NCBI RefSeq assembly: GCF_006385595.1 | Contig: NZ_CP041046.1 | Location: 3,658,001 to 3,722,000, forward strand | Source of the DNA: Luteibacter pinisoli | Lineage (GTDB): Bacteria > Pseudomonadota > Gammaproteobacteria > Xanthomonadales > Rhodanobacteraceae | Reading direction: 5' to 3' | Length of the DNA stretch: 64,000 bases | Part shown: piece after piece, positions 1 through 8,258 of the stretch | How the letters are laid out: every line of letters begins with the position of its first letter | Numbering within the stretch: the first letter of the stretch is position 1 | Notes under the pieces: generated by a model | Told to the model about the DNA's origin: nothing | The model's input: only the letters and a program-made list of their open reading frames with translations | Database searches by the model: none | Program-made: the position numbers and the translations under genes

Positions 1-323
1 ACCTGGCGCGACGGTACTTCGCGGTCGCCACAGCGGCGCAGGTCGTTGGTGACCGCGCGCACCGCCGTATCCACGGCATCGCTGGCCACCGGGCGCTTCT
101 GCAGCGCGCGCTCAAAGCTGACCCGCAGCTTGTGCTCGTCGAACGGCTCGCGGCGATCGCCTGTCTTGACGATCGCCGGGAGCTTCAGCTCGGCGGTTTC
201 AAACGTATTGAAGCGTTCGCTGCACTGCGGGCACTCGCGCCGCCGACGCACCGTGCCGCCGTCTTCGGTGAGCCGGGAATCGATGACGCGGGTGTCTTCG
301 TGCTGGCAGAACGGACAGTGCAT
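1..323 (-). CDS. nrdR: Transcriptional repressor NrdR, C-terminal part outside window
   Basis: The protein begins with MHCPFCQHEDTRVIDSR and has a second CPQC pair near residue 32, which together form the four-cysteine zinc ribbon of NrdR. An ATP-cone domain follows, starting near residue 49 (PAIVKTGDRREPFD). About 107 codons are visible with no stop, so the last third (family length about 150-170) lies beyond base 1. NrdR is a nucleotide-sensing repressor of ribonucleotide reductase genes. It starts 3 bases after the glyA stop on the same strand, so the two are probably co-transcribed, a common arrangement in proteobacteria. No NrdR boxes were seen in the window. Identification is firm; only the end is missing. 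Confidence 0.95.
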   Translation of the reverse strand, partial: MHCPFCQHEDTRVIDSRLTEDGGTVRRRRECPQCSERFNTFETAELKLPAIVKTGDRREPFDEHKLRVSFERALQKRPVASDAVDTAVRAVTNDLRRCGDREVPSRQ

Positions 324-326
324 CGA

Positions 327-1583
327 TCAGCCGTACACCGGGAACTGCTTGCATTGTGCCGTGACCTTCTCACGCACGGCGGCGATCACCGCCGCGTCGT
401 TCGGCGCGTCGAGCACGTCGCAGATCCAGTTGGCCAGGTCGATCGTCTCCGCTTCCTTGTAGCCGCGGGTGGTGATCGCCGGGGTACCGACGCGCAGGCC
501 CGAGGTAACGAACGGCGAGCGCGGATCGTTCGGCACGGCGTTCTTGTTCACGGTGATGTGCGCCTTGCCGAGGGCCGCTTCCGCGTCCTTGCCGGTGGCG
601 TCGCGGCCGATCAGGTCGATCAGCATCAGGTGGTTTTCGGTGCCGCCGGAAACGACCTTGTAGCCGCGGGCGATCAGCGTCTTCGCCATCGCCTTGGCGT
701 TGGCAACGACCTGCTTCTGGTACTCGGTGAACGACGGCTCGAGGGCTTCCTTGAACGCCACGGCCTTGGCCGCGATGACGTGCATCAGCGGGCCGCCCTG
801 GATGCCCGGGAAGACGACGGACTGGAGCTTCTTTTCCAGCTCTTCGCCCAGGCCCTTGGCGATGATGAAGCCGCCGCGCGGGCCGCGCAGGGTCTTGTGC
901 GTGGTCGAGGTGACCACGTGCGCGTGCTCGATCGGATTCGGATACACGCCGGCGGCGACGAGGCCAGCGACGTGGGCCATGTCGACGAACAGGTACGCAC
1001 CGACCTTGTCGGCAATCGCGCGGAAGCGCGCCCAGTCCAGCACCTGCGAGTAAGCGGAGAAGCCCGCCACGATCATCTTCGGCTTGTGCTCAACGGCCAG
1101 CTTTTCGATCTCGTCGTAGTCGACCAGGCCGGTGTCCGGGTTGATGCCGTACTGGATGGCGTTGAAGATCTTGCCCGACAGGTTGACCTTGGCGCCGTGG
1201 GTGAGGTGGCCGCCGTGGGCGAGGCTCATGCCCAGGATCGTGTCGCCCGGCTGCAGCAGCGCGAAGTACACGGCCTGGTTGGCCTGCGAACCCGAGTGCG
1301 GCTGCACGTTGGCGTAGTCGGCGCCGAAGAGCTTCTTCAGGCGCTCGATCGCCAGCTTCTCGGCGACGTCGACGTATTCGCAGCCACCGTAGTAACGCTT
1401 GCCCGGGTAGCCCTCGGCGTACTTGTTGGTCAGGGTGGAACCCTGGGCTTCCATGACGCGCGGGCTGGCGTAGTTCTCCGAGGCGATCAGCTCGACGTGA
1501 TCTTCCTGGCGACGGGACTCGTCGGCGATGGCCTTGGCGAGTTCGTCGTCATAGCCGGCGATCGTTGCATCCTTCGGGAACAT
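327..1583 (-). CDS. glyA: Serine hydroxymethyltransferase
   Basis: A cytosolic PLP enzyme that interconverts serine and glycine while charging tetrahydrofolate with a one-carbon unit. The 418-residue product fits the family length (E. coli GlyA 417). Visible family motifs are IASENYASP near residue 33, the substrate-loop YPGKRYYGG, and the PLP-lysine segment VVTSTTHKTLRGPRGG. The ATG at 1583 is chosen because a GAGG ribosome site lies a few bases upstream and the protein then begins MFPKDATIAGYDDEL. A TTG ten codons upstream is less likely. It is followed directly by nrdR. No glycine riboswitch could be recognised in the leader. Confidence 0.97.
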   Translation of the reverse strand: MFPKDATIAGYDDELAKAIADESRRQEDHVELIASENYASPRVMEAQGSTLTNKYAEGYPGKRYYGGCEYVDVAEKLAIERLKKLFGADYANVQPHSGSQANQAVYFALLQPGDTILGMSLAHGGHLTHGAKVNLSGKIFNAIQYGINPDTGLVDYDEIEKLAVEHKPKMIVAGFSAYSQVLDWARFRAIADKVGAYLFVDMAHVAGLVAAGVYPNPIEHAHVVTSTTHKTLRGPRGGFIIAKGLGEELEKKLQSVVFPGIQGGPLMHVIAAKAVAFKEALEPSFTEYQKQVVANAKAMAKTLIARGYKVVSGGTENHLMLIDLIGRDATGKDAEAALGKAHITVNKNAVPNDPRSPFVTSGLRVGTPAITTRGYKEAETIDLANWICDVLDAPNDAAVIAAVREKVTAQCKQFPVYG

Positions 1584-1874
1584 CTCAACCTCGTGGGACA
1601 GGTGGGGAAACAAGACCGAAAGTGTAGCGGTAGCGGCGATTTGCGGCCACTACCGCCCAATCTCAAGGCCTGCGCGACGCCATCCAGTCGACCAGGACGA
1701 GGCCGCGGGCGGCCAGCTGCGCCGGATCCGGGCCGATGCCCTACCTGTGGCGCATTGCCTGTCGGCGAAGGCTTACGCCGCCCGTCGCCATCCGCCTAGG
1801 GATCCGGCGCGCCCGTGGCGCTACGCTGGCCCGTGGACGCGGATCGTCCATCCCCATCACTGGAAAGGAATTCC
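1584..1874. other. Gene-free divergent region between glyA and the first metzincin-like gene
   Basis: These 291 bases are the longest gene-free stretch in the window. They must hold the promoters of glyA (leftward) and of the gene starting at 1875 (rightward), but no convincing -35/-10 pair stands out. The minus strand has a short open stretch, 1665-1740, ending in a stop at 1663-1665, that reads like a protein tail (DPAQLAARGLVLVDWMA). It is closed upstream by a stop at 1741-1743, so at most it is an eroded remnant. Confidence 0.4.
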
Positions 1875-2612
1875 ATGAAAGCGAAGCAACGGTTGCTGAC
1901 CCTCGGCGTGGCCGTGTGCGCCACGAGCCTGCCTGCCGTGGCCATGCAGGATCCGGGGTGGCCGGAAGGCGGCTTTTTTCCTGGCCTGTATCCCAGCCTG
2001 CCGACCGGTGACGTCCTCGAGCCCCTGGACCGGCACGCCGGCCCGAGGGATAGCGCGACACGACGACTGCACCTGTGGATCTTCGTGCACGACCAGGCCG
2101 GCGAAACGGATGCCGCGAAGTTCATGGACTGGTACGTCGACTGGTGGCTCAAGGACATGGAAACCACGGTGGCGCCCGGCGTGCCGATCACGGTGTCGCT
2201 ACGTTCGCGAGTGCCCGGCGTCACGGACATCGATTATCACCGGGGCGACGGAGTCGACCGCCTGCGCGAGTTTCGCCGTGCCGGCGCAGCCCATGTGAAA
2301 GCCACGGGGGGACAGGTCGATGCCCTGACGAAATTCGTCCTGTTCGTCGGCGAACCCATGGCGAGCTGGCCCAGCGGCCAGCGCGGCGTGGCGGCGGAAT
2401 CCCTGAGCGCAGCCATCGCCAGTAACCAGGGCCATCGCTTCGTCTTCGCCCATGAAGTCGGCCACCTCCTCGGCGCCACCCACGAGGCATCCGAGCAGCG
2501 TGCGTTCTGCACCACGAACATGGGGCAGATGATGCTCGCCAAGCTGGGCTGCTACGTGTACACCAGGGCCAACGACCACAAGATCCGCGATTACCTGCGG
2601 ATGTATCGCTGA
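1875..2612 (+). CDS. Secreted metzincin-like zinc peptidase, copy 1
   Basis: A 245-residue protein with an N-terminal signal peptide (about residues 1-23, ending AVA). Residues 193-203 read HEVGHLLGATH, the extended zinc site HExxHxxGxxH of metzincin peptidases. A methionine about 13 residues later, in CTTNMGQ (M216), could be the Met-turn. Cysteines at 212 and 226 may form a disulfide. The ATG at 1875 is preceded by AAAGGAA at a good spacing; an earlier in-frame start would put extra residues before the signal peptide. It shares the zinc site and a segment VHDxxG...PGxTDIxY with the gene at 3699-4439. Exact family and substrate are unknown; peptidase activity is inferred from the motif only. 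Confidence 0.75.
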   Translation: MKAKQRLLTLGVAVCATSLPAVAMQDPGWPEGGFFPGLYPSLPTGDVLEPLDRHAGPRDSATRRLHLWIFVHDQAGETDAAKFMDWYVDWWLKDMETTVAPGVPITVSLRSRVPGVTDIDYHRGDGVDRLREFRRAGAAHVKATGGQVDALTKFVLFVGEPMASWPSGQRGVAAESLSAAIASNQGHRFVFAHEVGHLLGATHEASEQRAFCTTNMGQMMLAKLGCYVYTRANDHKIRDYLRMYR

Positions 2613-3535
2613 CCTCGGGCCGGGTCGTCGGCGCATGCCTGCGGCCCGGCGCGTTGCACCGTCCAGACCATGACGTAGCTGATCGTCATGAGCAGCAGCC
2701 AGGCACCGATCTTTTCCGGGGCCACCACATGCCAGCCCCCGCGCTGCGCGGGGTACACCCAAGCCCGGGCGAACGTGCCCGCGTTCTCCGCGAACCAGAT
2801 GAACAGGGCGACGAGGACAAGGCCGGCGAGCAGCGGCATGCGCCGGTGGATCGCGCGGATCCGGAAGTGCACCCAGGTGCGTCCGAACGCGACGACCATG
2901 GCGGCGAACAGGAGCGGCCGCGCGTCCGGCAGGAAATGGTGGGTGAAGAAATTGGCGTAGATCGCCACCGACAACAGGATGCCGGCCCACAGTGGAGGAT
3001 GGGCCGTGAAACGGAAATCGAACAGACGCCACGCCCGGGCGATGTAGCTACCAACCGCCGCGTACATGAAGCCGGTGAACAACGGCACCCCGGCGATCCG
3101 CAGCACGGACGGCTCCGGGTAGACCCATGAACCCATGGCCGTCTTGAACACCTCCATCGCTGTGCCGACGACGTGGAACAGAAGGATCACGGCTGCCTCG
3201 CGGCGGGTCTCCAGGCGCAGGGTCACGAGCGCCACCTGGATCAGGATCGCGGCAAGCGTGAGCGCGTCGTAGCGTGCGACCGGCGCCCCTGCCGGCCACC
3301 AAAGCCCGCTGGCCAGCAGCAAGCCGACCATGCAACCACCGAAAAGGCACGCCCACGCCTGCTTCAGGCCGAACCAGGCGAATTCGTGCGCCGCGACCGC
3401 GCAGCGGCCATGGCGGAACGCGAGGGCAGCGAGCCGCTCGTCGAGGCGCGACCACCCCGCCAGGCCGGTTTGTAGGGACGTATCCAGGGGACGACTCCCG
3501 CTCCGTGATGATGGGACGCAGTGTCGCGACCTCAC
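2591..3535 (-). CDS. DUF817 family integral membrane protein
   Basis: A 314-residue polytopic protein with about eight hydrophobic segments from residue 58 onward. Conserved-looking blocks are LLFHVVGTAMEVFKTAMGSW, PLFTGFMYAAVGSY and LIWFAENAGTFARAW-like sequence near residue 250, typical of the DUF817 (YoaT-like) family. The biochemical role of the family is unknown. The start is uncertain: residues 1-45 are polar and unlike the family core, and no better methionine follows, so a downstream non-ATG start is possible. Its 3' end overlaps the convergent metzincin-like gene by 22 bases. It lies between two homologous secreted metzincin-like genes, but no functional link is shown. Confidence 0.8.
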   Translation of the reverse strand: MRSRHCVPSSRSGSRPLDTSLQTGLAGWSRLDERLAALAFRHGRCAVAAHEFAWFGLKQAWACLFGGCMVGLLLASGLWWPAGAPVARYDALTLAAILIQVALVTLRLETRREAAVILLFHVVGTAMEVFKTAMGSWVYPEPSVLRIAGVPLFTGFMYAAVGSYIARAWRLFDFRFTAHPPLWAGILLSVAIYANFFTHHFLPDARPLLFAAMVVAFGRTWVHFRIRAIHRRMPLLAGLVLVALFIWFAENAGTFARAWVYPAQRGGWHVVAPEKIGAWLLLMTISYVMVWTVQRAGPQACADDPARGQRYIRR

Positions 3536-3698
3536 GCGGCGCGACGGTCACCCGTATCAGGCGATACGCGGGCAAGGCCGGCCCTTTTCAGGGAAATCGC
3601 CTACAAGGCAGCGGGATTGGCGCCGACTGACCCGGTCATCCCGGGCCCCTAACTTTTTCATCGCCCTCACTGTCAGTCATCGCCATCAGGACGGACCC

Positions 3699-4439
3699 AT
3701 GATCCAGCGAACCGACTTTCCCCCTGCCTGCCGGCGCTTGCGAGACACGGTGCTCGCGCTGGCCGCCGCGGTGGGGTTTGTTCCGATGGCCCGCGCCGAC
3801 GATGCCCCGGCCCCGATCCACGTCTTCGCGTACGTCCACGACGAGATCGGCGCGTCGGACGAGCGGCTGCAGAAACGGCATTTCGCGCCGTGGTTGAAGG
3901 AGATGCGGAGACTCCTGCCCGAGCGCCGGGTGGAAATCCATCTCCGTCGCGATATACCCGGCATCACGGATATCGCGTACGGCAAGGTGGGCGCCCTGTT
4001 CGCATGGCGCTCGGCGCTCGAGGCGTCCCCGTTGGAGGGGGAAACACCCGGAGTGAGGACGGCCGGTCGGTACAACATCCTGCTGGTCAAGCGGCGCTGG
4101 GTATTCCCTGGCGCCGCCGGGGCCGCCATCCAGAATGGCGGGCCTTACGCTTTCGCGTCGATCACCCAGGGCGCATCGGTACCCGCCCACGAGTTGGGCC
4201 ACTTGCTGGGGGCCGTCCATGCGGGAGCGGCCCGCCGGCCGGATCCTGTCCTGACCCAGTGCGCGTCCCTCATGTGGCCCGAGGCCCGGGCCCTGCCCTC
4301 CTGCTGGGACTACAGCGAAACCAATGCCGCCCAGATCCAGGCCAACCGCCCGGACTGGGACCCGCAAGGGCCGCCCCCGGCGCCGGGCCTTCCGGACGCT
4401 GAACCGGCCTACACGCCCGGACATGCCGACCCGCTATAA
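3699..4439 (+). CDS. Secreted metzincin-like zinc peptidase, copy 2
   Basis: A 246-residue protein with a signal peptide (about residues 1-33, cleavage near ARADD). It carries HELGHLLGAVH at 164-174 and a possible Met-turn CASLMW (M192). Residues 41-95 resemble the other copy (HVFAYVHDEIG and IPGITDIAYG here, WIFVHDQAG and VPGVTDIDY there), so the two are paralogues. The last 30 residues are proline-rich. The ATG at 3699 puts the signal peptide at the N-terminus. A longer reading from 3330 would cross DUF817 coding DNA and is rejected. The stop codon TAA lies inside a TATAAT sequence that may serve ettA. Confidence 0.75.
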   Translation: MIQRTDFPPACRRLRDTVLALAAAVGFVPMARADDAPAPIHVFAYVHDEIGASDERLQKRHFAPWLKEMRRLLPERRVEIHLRRDIPGITDIAYGKVGALFAWRSALEASPLEGETPGVRTAGRYNILLVKRRWVFPGAAGAAIQNGGPYAFASITQGASVPAHELGHLLGAVHAGAARRPDPVLTQCASLMWPEARALPSCWDYSETNAAQIQANRPDWDPQGPPPAPGLPDAEPAYTPGHADPL

Positions 4440-4440
4440 T
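4435..4440 (+). promoter_or_regulatory. Candidate -10 box of the ettA promoter
   Basis: A perfect TATAAT, rare in DNA this GC-rich, lies 60 bases before the ettA start. It overlaps the TAA stop (4437-4439) of the upstream gene. No good -35 hexamer is visible at 16-18 bases upstream, so the promoter call rests on the -10 box and its position. Confidence 0.45.
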
Positions 4441-4500
4441 CGGGGTTTGCCCAGCGGCGCCCAGCGCGCGCCGGGGTACGGCTATCCTGACGGAGCGTCC

Positions 4501-6159
4501 ATGCAATACATCTACACCATGAACGGGGTGAGTAAGATCATTCCCCCGAAGCGCCACATCATCAAGGACATCTCGCTGTCGTTCTTCCCCGGCGCCAAGA
4601 TCGGCCTGCTGGGCGTGAACGGCGCGGGCAAGTCCACGGTGCTGAAGATCATGGCGGGCGTCGACAAGGACTTCCAGGGCGAAGCCCGCGCCAACCCTGG
4701 CACCAAGATCGGCTACCTCGCGCAGGAGCCCGACCTCGACCCGAACAAGACCGTGCGTGAAGCGGTGGAAGAAGGCGTCTCCGAGGTACTGGACGCCCAG
4801 AAGCGCCTCGAAGAGGTGTACGCCGCCTACGCCGAAGACGGCGCGGACTTCGACAAGCTCGCCAAGGAACAGGAAGCGCTGGAAGGCATCCTTGCCGCCA
4901 ACGACGCGCACGCGCTCGAGCGCCAGCTCGAAGTCGCCGCCGACGCGCTGCGCCTGCCGCCCTGGGATGCGAAGATCGGCCCGCTGTCCGGTGGTGAGAA
5001 GCGTCGCGTGGCCCTGTGCCGCCTGCTCCTCTCCAAGCCCGACATGCTGCTGCTCGACGAACCGACCAACCATCTGGACGCCGAGTCGGTGGACTGGCTC
5101 GAAACCTTCCTGCACGACTACCCGGGCACGGTCGTCGCGGTCACCCATGATCGCTACTTCCTCGACAACGCCGCCGAGTGGATCCTCGAGCTGGACCGCG
5201 GCCGTGGCATCCCCTGGAAGGGCAACTACACCGAGTGGCTGGAGCAGAAGGACGAGCGCCTGAAGCAGGAAGCCAACCAGGAGAAGTCGCGCCAGAAGGC
5301 CATCCAGAAGGAACTGGAGTGGATCCGCACCGCCGCCAAGGGCCGTCAGTCCAAGGGCAAGGCGCGTATCAACCGCTTCGAAGAGCTGAACTCGGTCGAG
5401 TACCAGCGCCGCAACGAAACCAACGAGATCTTCATTCCGCCGGGCGAGCGCCTGGGCCAGGAAGTGATCGAGTTCAAGAACGTCACCAAGTCGTTCGGCG
5501 ACCGCGTGCTGATCGAAGACCTTTCGTTCAAGGTGCCGCCGGGTGCCATCGTCGGCATCATCGGTCCGAACGGTGCCGGTAAGTCCACGCTCATGAAGAT
5601 GATCATGGGTAAGGAAACCCCGGATACGGGCGAAGTGAAGCTGGGCCACACGGTGAAGCTCGCCTACGTCGACCAGTCGCGTGACGCGCTGGATGGCTCG
5701 AACAACGTCTGGCAGGAAGTGTCCGGCGGTTCGGACATCCTGACCATCGGCAACTTCGAGATCCAGTCGCGCGCCTACATCGGCCGCTTCAACTTCAAGG
5801 GCACCGACCAGCAGAAGATCGTCGGTTCGCTGTCCGGTGGTGAGCGTGGCCGCCTGCACATGGCCAAGACCCTGCTCCAGGGTGGCAACGTGCTGCTGCT
5901 CGACGAACCGTCGAACGATCTTGACGTCGAAACGCTGCGCGCACTGGAAGACGCCCTGCTCGAATTCCCGGGCAGCGCCGTGGTCATCTCGCATGATCGC
6001 TGGTTCCTCGATCGCATCGCCACGCACATCATCGCGTTCGAAGGCGACTCGCACGTCGAGTTCTTCCCGGGTAACTACAACGAGTACGAAGCCGACAAGA
6101 AGCGCCGCCTTGGCGACGACGCCGGCCCGAAGCGCGTGAAGTACAAGAAGCTGGTCTGA
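4501..6159 (+). CDS. ettA: Energy-dependent translational throttle protein EttA (ABC-F)
   Basis: A soluble ABC-F ATPase of 552 residues (E. coli EttA 555). EttA binds the ribosomal E site and gates the first elongation steps according to ATP/ADP status. Two ABC domains are complete: Walker A GVNGAGKS at 38-45 and GPNGAGKS at 355-362, signature LSGGE in each half, and LLLDEP followed by THDR or SHDR. Between them lies the P-site tRNA-interaction linker rich in K, R and Q (ELEWIRTAAKGRQSKGKAR). There are no membrane segments. The ATG at 4501 matches the family N-terminus MQYIYTMNGVSK. Confidence 0.97.
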   Translation: MQYIYTMNGVSKIIPPKRHIIKDISLSFFPGAKIGLLGVNGAGKSTVLKIMAGVDKDFQGEARANPGTKIGYLAQEPDLDPNKTVREAVEEGVSEVLDAQKRLEEVYAAYAEDGADFDKLAKEQEALEGILAANDAHALERQLEVAADALRLPPWDAKIGPLSGGEKRRVALCRLLLSKPDMLLLDEPTNHLDAESVDWLETFLHDYPGTVVAVTHDRYFLDNAAEWILELDRGRGIPWKGNYTEWLEQKDERLKQEANQEKSRQKAIQKELEWIRTAAKGRQSKGKARINRFEELNSVEYQRRNETNEIFIPPGERLGQEVIEFKNVTKSFGDRVLIEDLSFKVPPGAIVGIIGPNGAGKSTLMKMIMGKETPDTGEVKLGHTVKLAYVDQSRDALDGSNNVWQEVSGGSDILTIGNFEIQSRAYIGRFNFKGTDQQKIVGSLSGGERGRLHMAKTLLQGGNVLLLDEPSNDLDVETLRALEDALLEFPGSAVVISHDRWFLDRIATHIIAFEGDSHVEFFPGNYNEYEADKKRRLGDDAGPKRVKYKKLV

Positions 6160-6166
6160 TCCAACG

Positions 6167-6191
6167 GGCCGGTACCGTCCCGGTACCGGCC
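6167..6191 (+). terminator. GC-rich hairpin after ettA
   Basis: A perfect 10-bp stem GGCCGGTACC / GGTACCGGCC with a 5-base loop starts 7 bases after the ettA stop. Only two T residues follow, so it may stop transcription weakly or protect the 3' end rather than be a full intrinsic terminator. Confidence 0.5.
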
Positions 6192-6223
6192 TTGCCCCTG
6201 CACCCGACACAAGCGAAGCCACC

Positions 6224-7042
6224 ATGAACTTCATGACCGCCCTGAAGGACGCCTGGCGTCGCAATGATTCCCTGATCTGCGTGGGCCTGGACCCGGAACC
6301 GGGTCGCCTGCCGGCTGGCCTGTCGGGCGAGGAAGGCATCTTTACCTTCTGCCGCGACATCGTCGACGCCACCGCGGGACTGGTCTGCGCGTTCAAACCG
6401 CAGATCGCCCACTTCGCCGCCCAGCGCGCCGAAGGGGTACTCGAACGGCTGATCAAACATATCCATGACAAGCATCCAGGCATCCCGGTGATCCTGGATG
6501 CCAAGCGCGGCGACATCGGCTCCACCGCGAAGCACTACAGCGTAGAAGCTTTCGATCGGTACGACGCCGACGCCGTGACGCTCAACCCCTACCTGGGCAA
6601 GGATTCCATTGATCCGTTCCTCGCCCACGCGGACAAGGGCGTCATCCTGCTCTGCCGTACATCCAACCCGGGCGGCGCCGATTTCCAGGCGCTGGACTGC
6701 GGTGGCGAGCCGCTCTACCTCCGCGTGGCCGAAACCATTGCCAGGGACTGGAACGGAAACGGCAATTGCGCCCTCGTCACCGGCGCCACCTGGCCGGAAG
6801 AACTAGGTCGCGTGCGTGCGGTTGTGGGTAAAATGCCCCTACTCGTCCCGGGCATCGGCGCCCAGGGCGGTGACATCGCCGCCGTCATGGAGCACGGCCA
6901 GACAAGCGATGGCACCGGCCTGATGATTTCGTCCTCCCGCGCCATCCTCTACGCCAGCAGCGAAGGCGACTTCGCTTCCGTAGCACATCGGGCGGCGGAT
7001 GAAATGAGAAAATCGGTCAACTCGTTTCGTTCGAAAGGCTGA
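6224..7042 (+). CDS. pyrF: Orotidine 5'-phosphate decarboxylase (long type)
   Basis: Catalyses the last step of de novo UMP synthesis, the decarboxylation of OMP. The 272-residue length and the motif DAKRGDIGSTA (92 onward, catalytic Lys94) identify the longer subclass of PyrF found in many bacteria rather than the roughly 240-residue E. coli type. FKPQIAHFAAQRAEG and the phosphate-binding segment LVPGIGAQGGD near the C-terminus support this. It lies 64 bases downstream of ettA on the same strand, separated by a hairpin. No pyrimidine attenuator was recognised. Confidence 0.95.
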   Translation: MNFMTALKDAWRRNDSLICVGLDPEPGRLPAGLSGEEGIFTFCRDIVDATAGLVCAFKPQIAHFAAQRAEGVLERLIKHIHDKHPGIPVILDAKRGDIGSTAKHYSVEAFDRYDADAVTLNPYLGKDSIDPFLAHADKGVILLCRTSNPGGADFQALDCGGEPLYLRVAETIARDWNGNGNCALVTGATWPEELGRVRAVVGKMPLLVPGIGAQGGDIAAVMEHGQTSDGTGLMISSSRAILYASSEGDFASVAHRAADEMRKSVNSFRSKG

Positions 7043-7160
7043 AAACGAAAAGCAGTCGTAAATTGCACGACTTGGCAACTGTCAAGGGCTTACGCTTGTG
7101 GCTCGGGCTATCAACAATACCGGGTCTTTTGCGCCTTAAAAGCGTTCCGCCGGAGTTGTT

Positions 7161-7544
7161 ATGCCACTCACCAACCGAGGTTTTTCTCAACGCCTGCATG
7201 TCGCGCTGGACATGGCTGGCGTAAAGAAAGGCCGCGGCCGCATTACCCAGCTGGCCGATCTCTTTGATGTCAGCCGGGAAACGGCACGTAAGTGGCTCAG
7301 CGACCTTGGCCTGCCGGAACTCGAGCGCCAGATCGATATGGCCGTCCGCTTCGGCGTGAACTTCGAATGGCTGGCCACGGGCCGCGGCTCGCCCAGCGGC
7401 GCCACCGGCGTCAAGGAGAGCCCCGCGCTCTACCGTGCCGACTCCCGCGAGCAGCTGCGCCTGGTCGGCCTGGTCAGCCGCCTGCCGAAGGAGCGCCGCA
7501 AGGCCCTCCTCGTCATCGTCGAAGCCTTAGCCGAAGCCGAGTAA
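7161..7544 (+). CDS. Small XRE/CI-repressor-like helix-turn-helix regulator
   Basis: A 127-residue protein. Residues 10-60 form an XRE-type helix-turn-helix with recognition region FDVSRETARKWLSDLGLPE, followed by a segment VRFGVNFEWLATGRGSP common to small phage-repressor-like regulators. The C-terminal 35 residues are short and helical (SREQLRLVGLVSRLPKERR) and lack a LexA-type protease domain, so it would not be inactivated by RecA-driven cleavage. No other phage gene is nearby, so it is probably a resident regulator. The leader (7043-7160) holds an imperfect dyad CTTG-N8-CAAG that could be its own operator. Target genes are unknown. Confidence 0.8.
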   Translation: MPLTNRGFSQRLHVALDMAGVKKGRGRITQLADLFDVSRETARKWLSDLGLPELERQIDMAVRFGVNFEWLATGRGSPSGATGVKESPALYRADSREQLRLVGLVSRLPKERRKALLVIVEALAEAE

Positions 7545-7551
7545 CCGGGGA

Positions 7552-8088
7552 TCAATCGTCCCCGATATCCATCCCCGGGAAGAGCACCTCGGTAAACCCG
7601 AACTTCGCGAAGTCGGTGATCCGCGACGGGTATAGCCGTCCGATCAGGTGGTCGCACTCGTGCTGCACCACCCGCGCATGGAACCCTTCCGCCGTCCGAT
7701 CGATCGGCTGGCCCTGCGGGTCGATGCCCTGGTAGCGGATCAGCGAGTAGCGGTTCACGGCGCCGCGCAGGCCAGGCACCGACAGGCACCCTTCCCAGCC
7801 CTCTTCCATGTCCTGCGACAGCGGGGTGATCACCGGATTGAGCAGGATGGTCTCCGGCACCGCCGGGGCATCCGGATAGCGCTCGCTGCTGTCGAAGCCG
7901 AAGATCACCAGCTGGAGGTCGACGCCGATCTGCGGCGCCGCCAGGCCCACGCCACCGGCGTGATGCATGGTGTCGAACATGTCGGCGATGAGCTCGTCCA
8001 GCGCTTCCGACCCCACCATGTCGTCGGGAACGGGAGGTGCGACGCGCAGCAGGCGCTCGTCGCCCATCTTCAGGATCTCGCGAATCAT
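7552..8088 (-). CDS. def: Peptide deformylase
   Basis: Removes the N-formyl group from nascent proteins; a metal enzyme of 178 residues. All three family motifs are present: GVGLAAPQIG at 46-55, EGCLSVP at 99-105 and HECDH at 143-147, giving Cys101, His143 and His147 as metal ligands and Glu144 as catalyst. The start MIREILKMGDERLL matches the family; a longer N-terminus upstream would be unrelated sequence. It is convergent with the regulator gene 7 bases away and divergent from cstA. It is not next to fmt here, unlike in many genomes, so it may be a second deformylase gene. Confidence 0.93.
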   Translation of the reverse strand: MIREILKMGDERLLRVAPPVPDDMVGSEALDELIADMFDTMHHAGGVGLAAPQIGVDLQLVIFGFDSSERYPDAPAVPETILLNPVITPLSQDMEEGWEGCLSVPGLRGAVNRYSLIRYQGIDPQGQPIDRTAEGFHARVVQHECDHLIGRLYPSRITDFAKFGFTEVLFPGMDIGDD

Positions 8089-8258
8089 CGGCAGGCCGCG
8101 GGGAGTGGGGATGGCCCCAGCATGGCGTGAGTGGCGCACGGGCTCAAGCCCGCAAGGCCATTCGACCAATGGCTAATACATCCGCGCCCCCGGAATCATT
8201 GACCCCCACGGGCGCGGGGGTGACCCTTGTGGCTACCGCAAGGGGAGTCAAAAAGACC

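Noticed and set aside
1663..1740. A possible protein remnant on the minus strand (DPAQLAARGLVLVDWMA and a stop).
   Set aside because: It is only 25 codons, closed by a stop on the upstream side, with no start or ribosome site; not enough to call a pseudogene.
4270..6525. A 751-codon minus-strand frame across ettA.
   Set aside because: It is the antisense shadow of ettA, with no recognisable domain; ettA and pyrF explain the DNA.
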